This document shows positions 6,658 through 6,817 of a stretch of 6,817 nt of DNA, piece after piece. Below the pieces are notes generated by a model, which was not told where the DNA came from, searched no databases, and saw only the letters and a program-made list of their open reading frames with translations. Made by a program: the position numbers and the translations under genes. Every line of letters begins with the position of its first letter. The stretch's first letter is position 1. This DNA is from Deltaproteobacteria bacterium RIFOXYA12_FULL_61_11. GTDB lineage: Bacteria; Bdellovibrionota_F; JAHFAK01; YA12-FULL-61-11. The stretch is taken from positions 4,262-11,078 of the forward strand of contig MGSU01000119.1 of NCBI GenBank assembly GCA_001799195.1. The letters are read 5' to 3'.

Positions 6658-6817
6658 ATGGCCAATCTGCGCGACATCCGCAAGCGCATCAGCAGCGTCA
6701 AGAGCACCCAGAAGATCACCAAGGCGATGAAGATGGTCGCCGCCTCGTACCTGCGACGCTACCAGGATCGTTTCAACTCCATCACCCGTTGTCAGAAGAA
6801 CCTGCAGAGGCTTCTCG
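6658..6817 (+). CDS. atpG: F1Fo ATP synthase subunit gamma (partial, 3' end outside the window)
   Basis: The first 53 residues are visible. They begin [20 protein letters not shown] and continue [10 protein letters not shown], the highly conserved N-terminal helix of gamma, which forms one strand of the coiled-coil rotor shaft inside the alpha3beta3 head. The strong ribosome binding site GAGAAGGAGG (6641-6650) ends 7 bases before the ATG. Its place directly after atpA is the standard order in F1 operons; atpD and atpC are expected to follow outside the window. Confidence 0.96.
   Translation, partial: MANLRDIRKRISSVKSTQKITKAMKMVAASYLRRYQDRFNSITRCQKNLQRLL

Overview
This is a GC-rich bacterial chromosomal segment, probably from a Gram-negative lineage of the deltaproteobacterial type (Desulfobacterota, Myxococcota or a relative). 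That placement is an inference. It rests on an ATP synthase operon that starts with paired b'/b stalk subunits, followed by delta, alpha and gamma, with no a or c subunit genes in front. It also rests on a b-type domain that begins with a signal-like stretch ending ALASSAEGGHH, as I recall in that group. I see no mobile element, CRISPR array, RNA gene or broken gene.

Left part (1-1645, plus strand): the last 60 codons of an unidentified gene are followed after 13 bases by a complete cobalamin-binding-domain radical SAM enzyme of 482 aa. The two are probably co-transcribed. Facing them tail to tail, with only 6 bases between stop codons, is a 559-aa polytopic membrane protein on the minus strand (3331-1652). 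It resembles GT-C/PMT-type glycosyltransferases that use polyprenyl-phosphate sugars. None of these three can be given a specific substrate from sequence alone.

Middle (3332-3569): a 238-base divergent intergenic region. It holds a very good sigma70-type promoter reading right (TTGACA, 17-base spacer, TACAAC) that should drive the ATP synthase operon. A weaker candidate reads left towards the glycosyltransferase gene.

Right part (3570-6817, plus strand): an F1Fo ATP synthase operon with strong ribosome binding sites and short gaps. The order is a b'-b fusion (321 aa), delta (atpH), alpha (atpA) and the first 53 codons of gamma (atpG), which runs off the window. Beta and epsilon probably follow outside. 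The a and c subunits must be encoded elsewhere.

The most notable feature is the first gene of this operon. Two complete b-type peripheral stalk subunits, each with its own membrane helix and long charged helix, are joined in one reading frame. At the junction lies a short hydrophobic stretch followed by an Ala-Leu-Ala signal-peptidase-like site. The fusion poses a topological problem for the peripheral stalk, and proteolytic processing could solve it.
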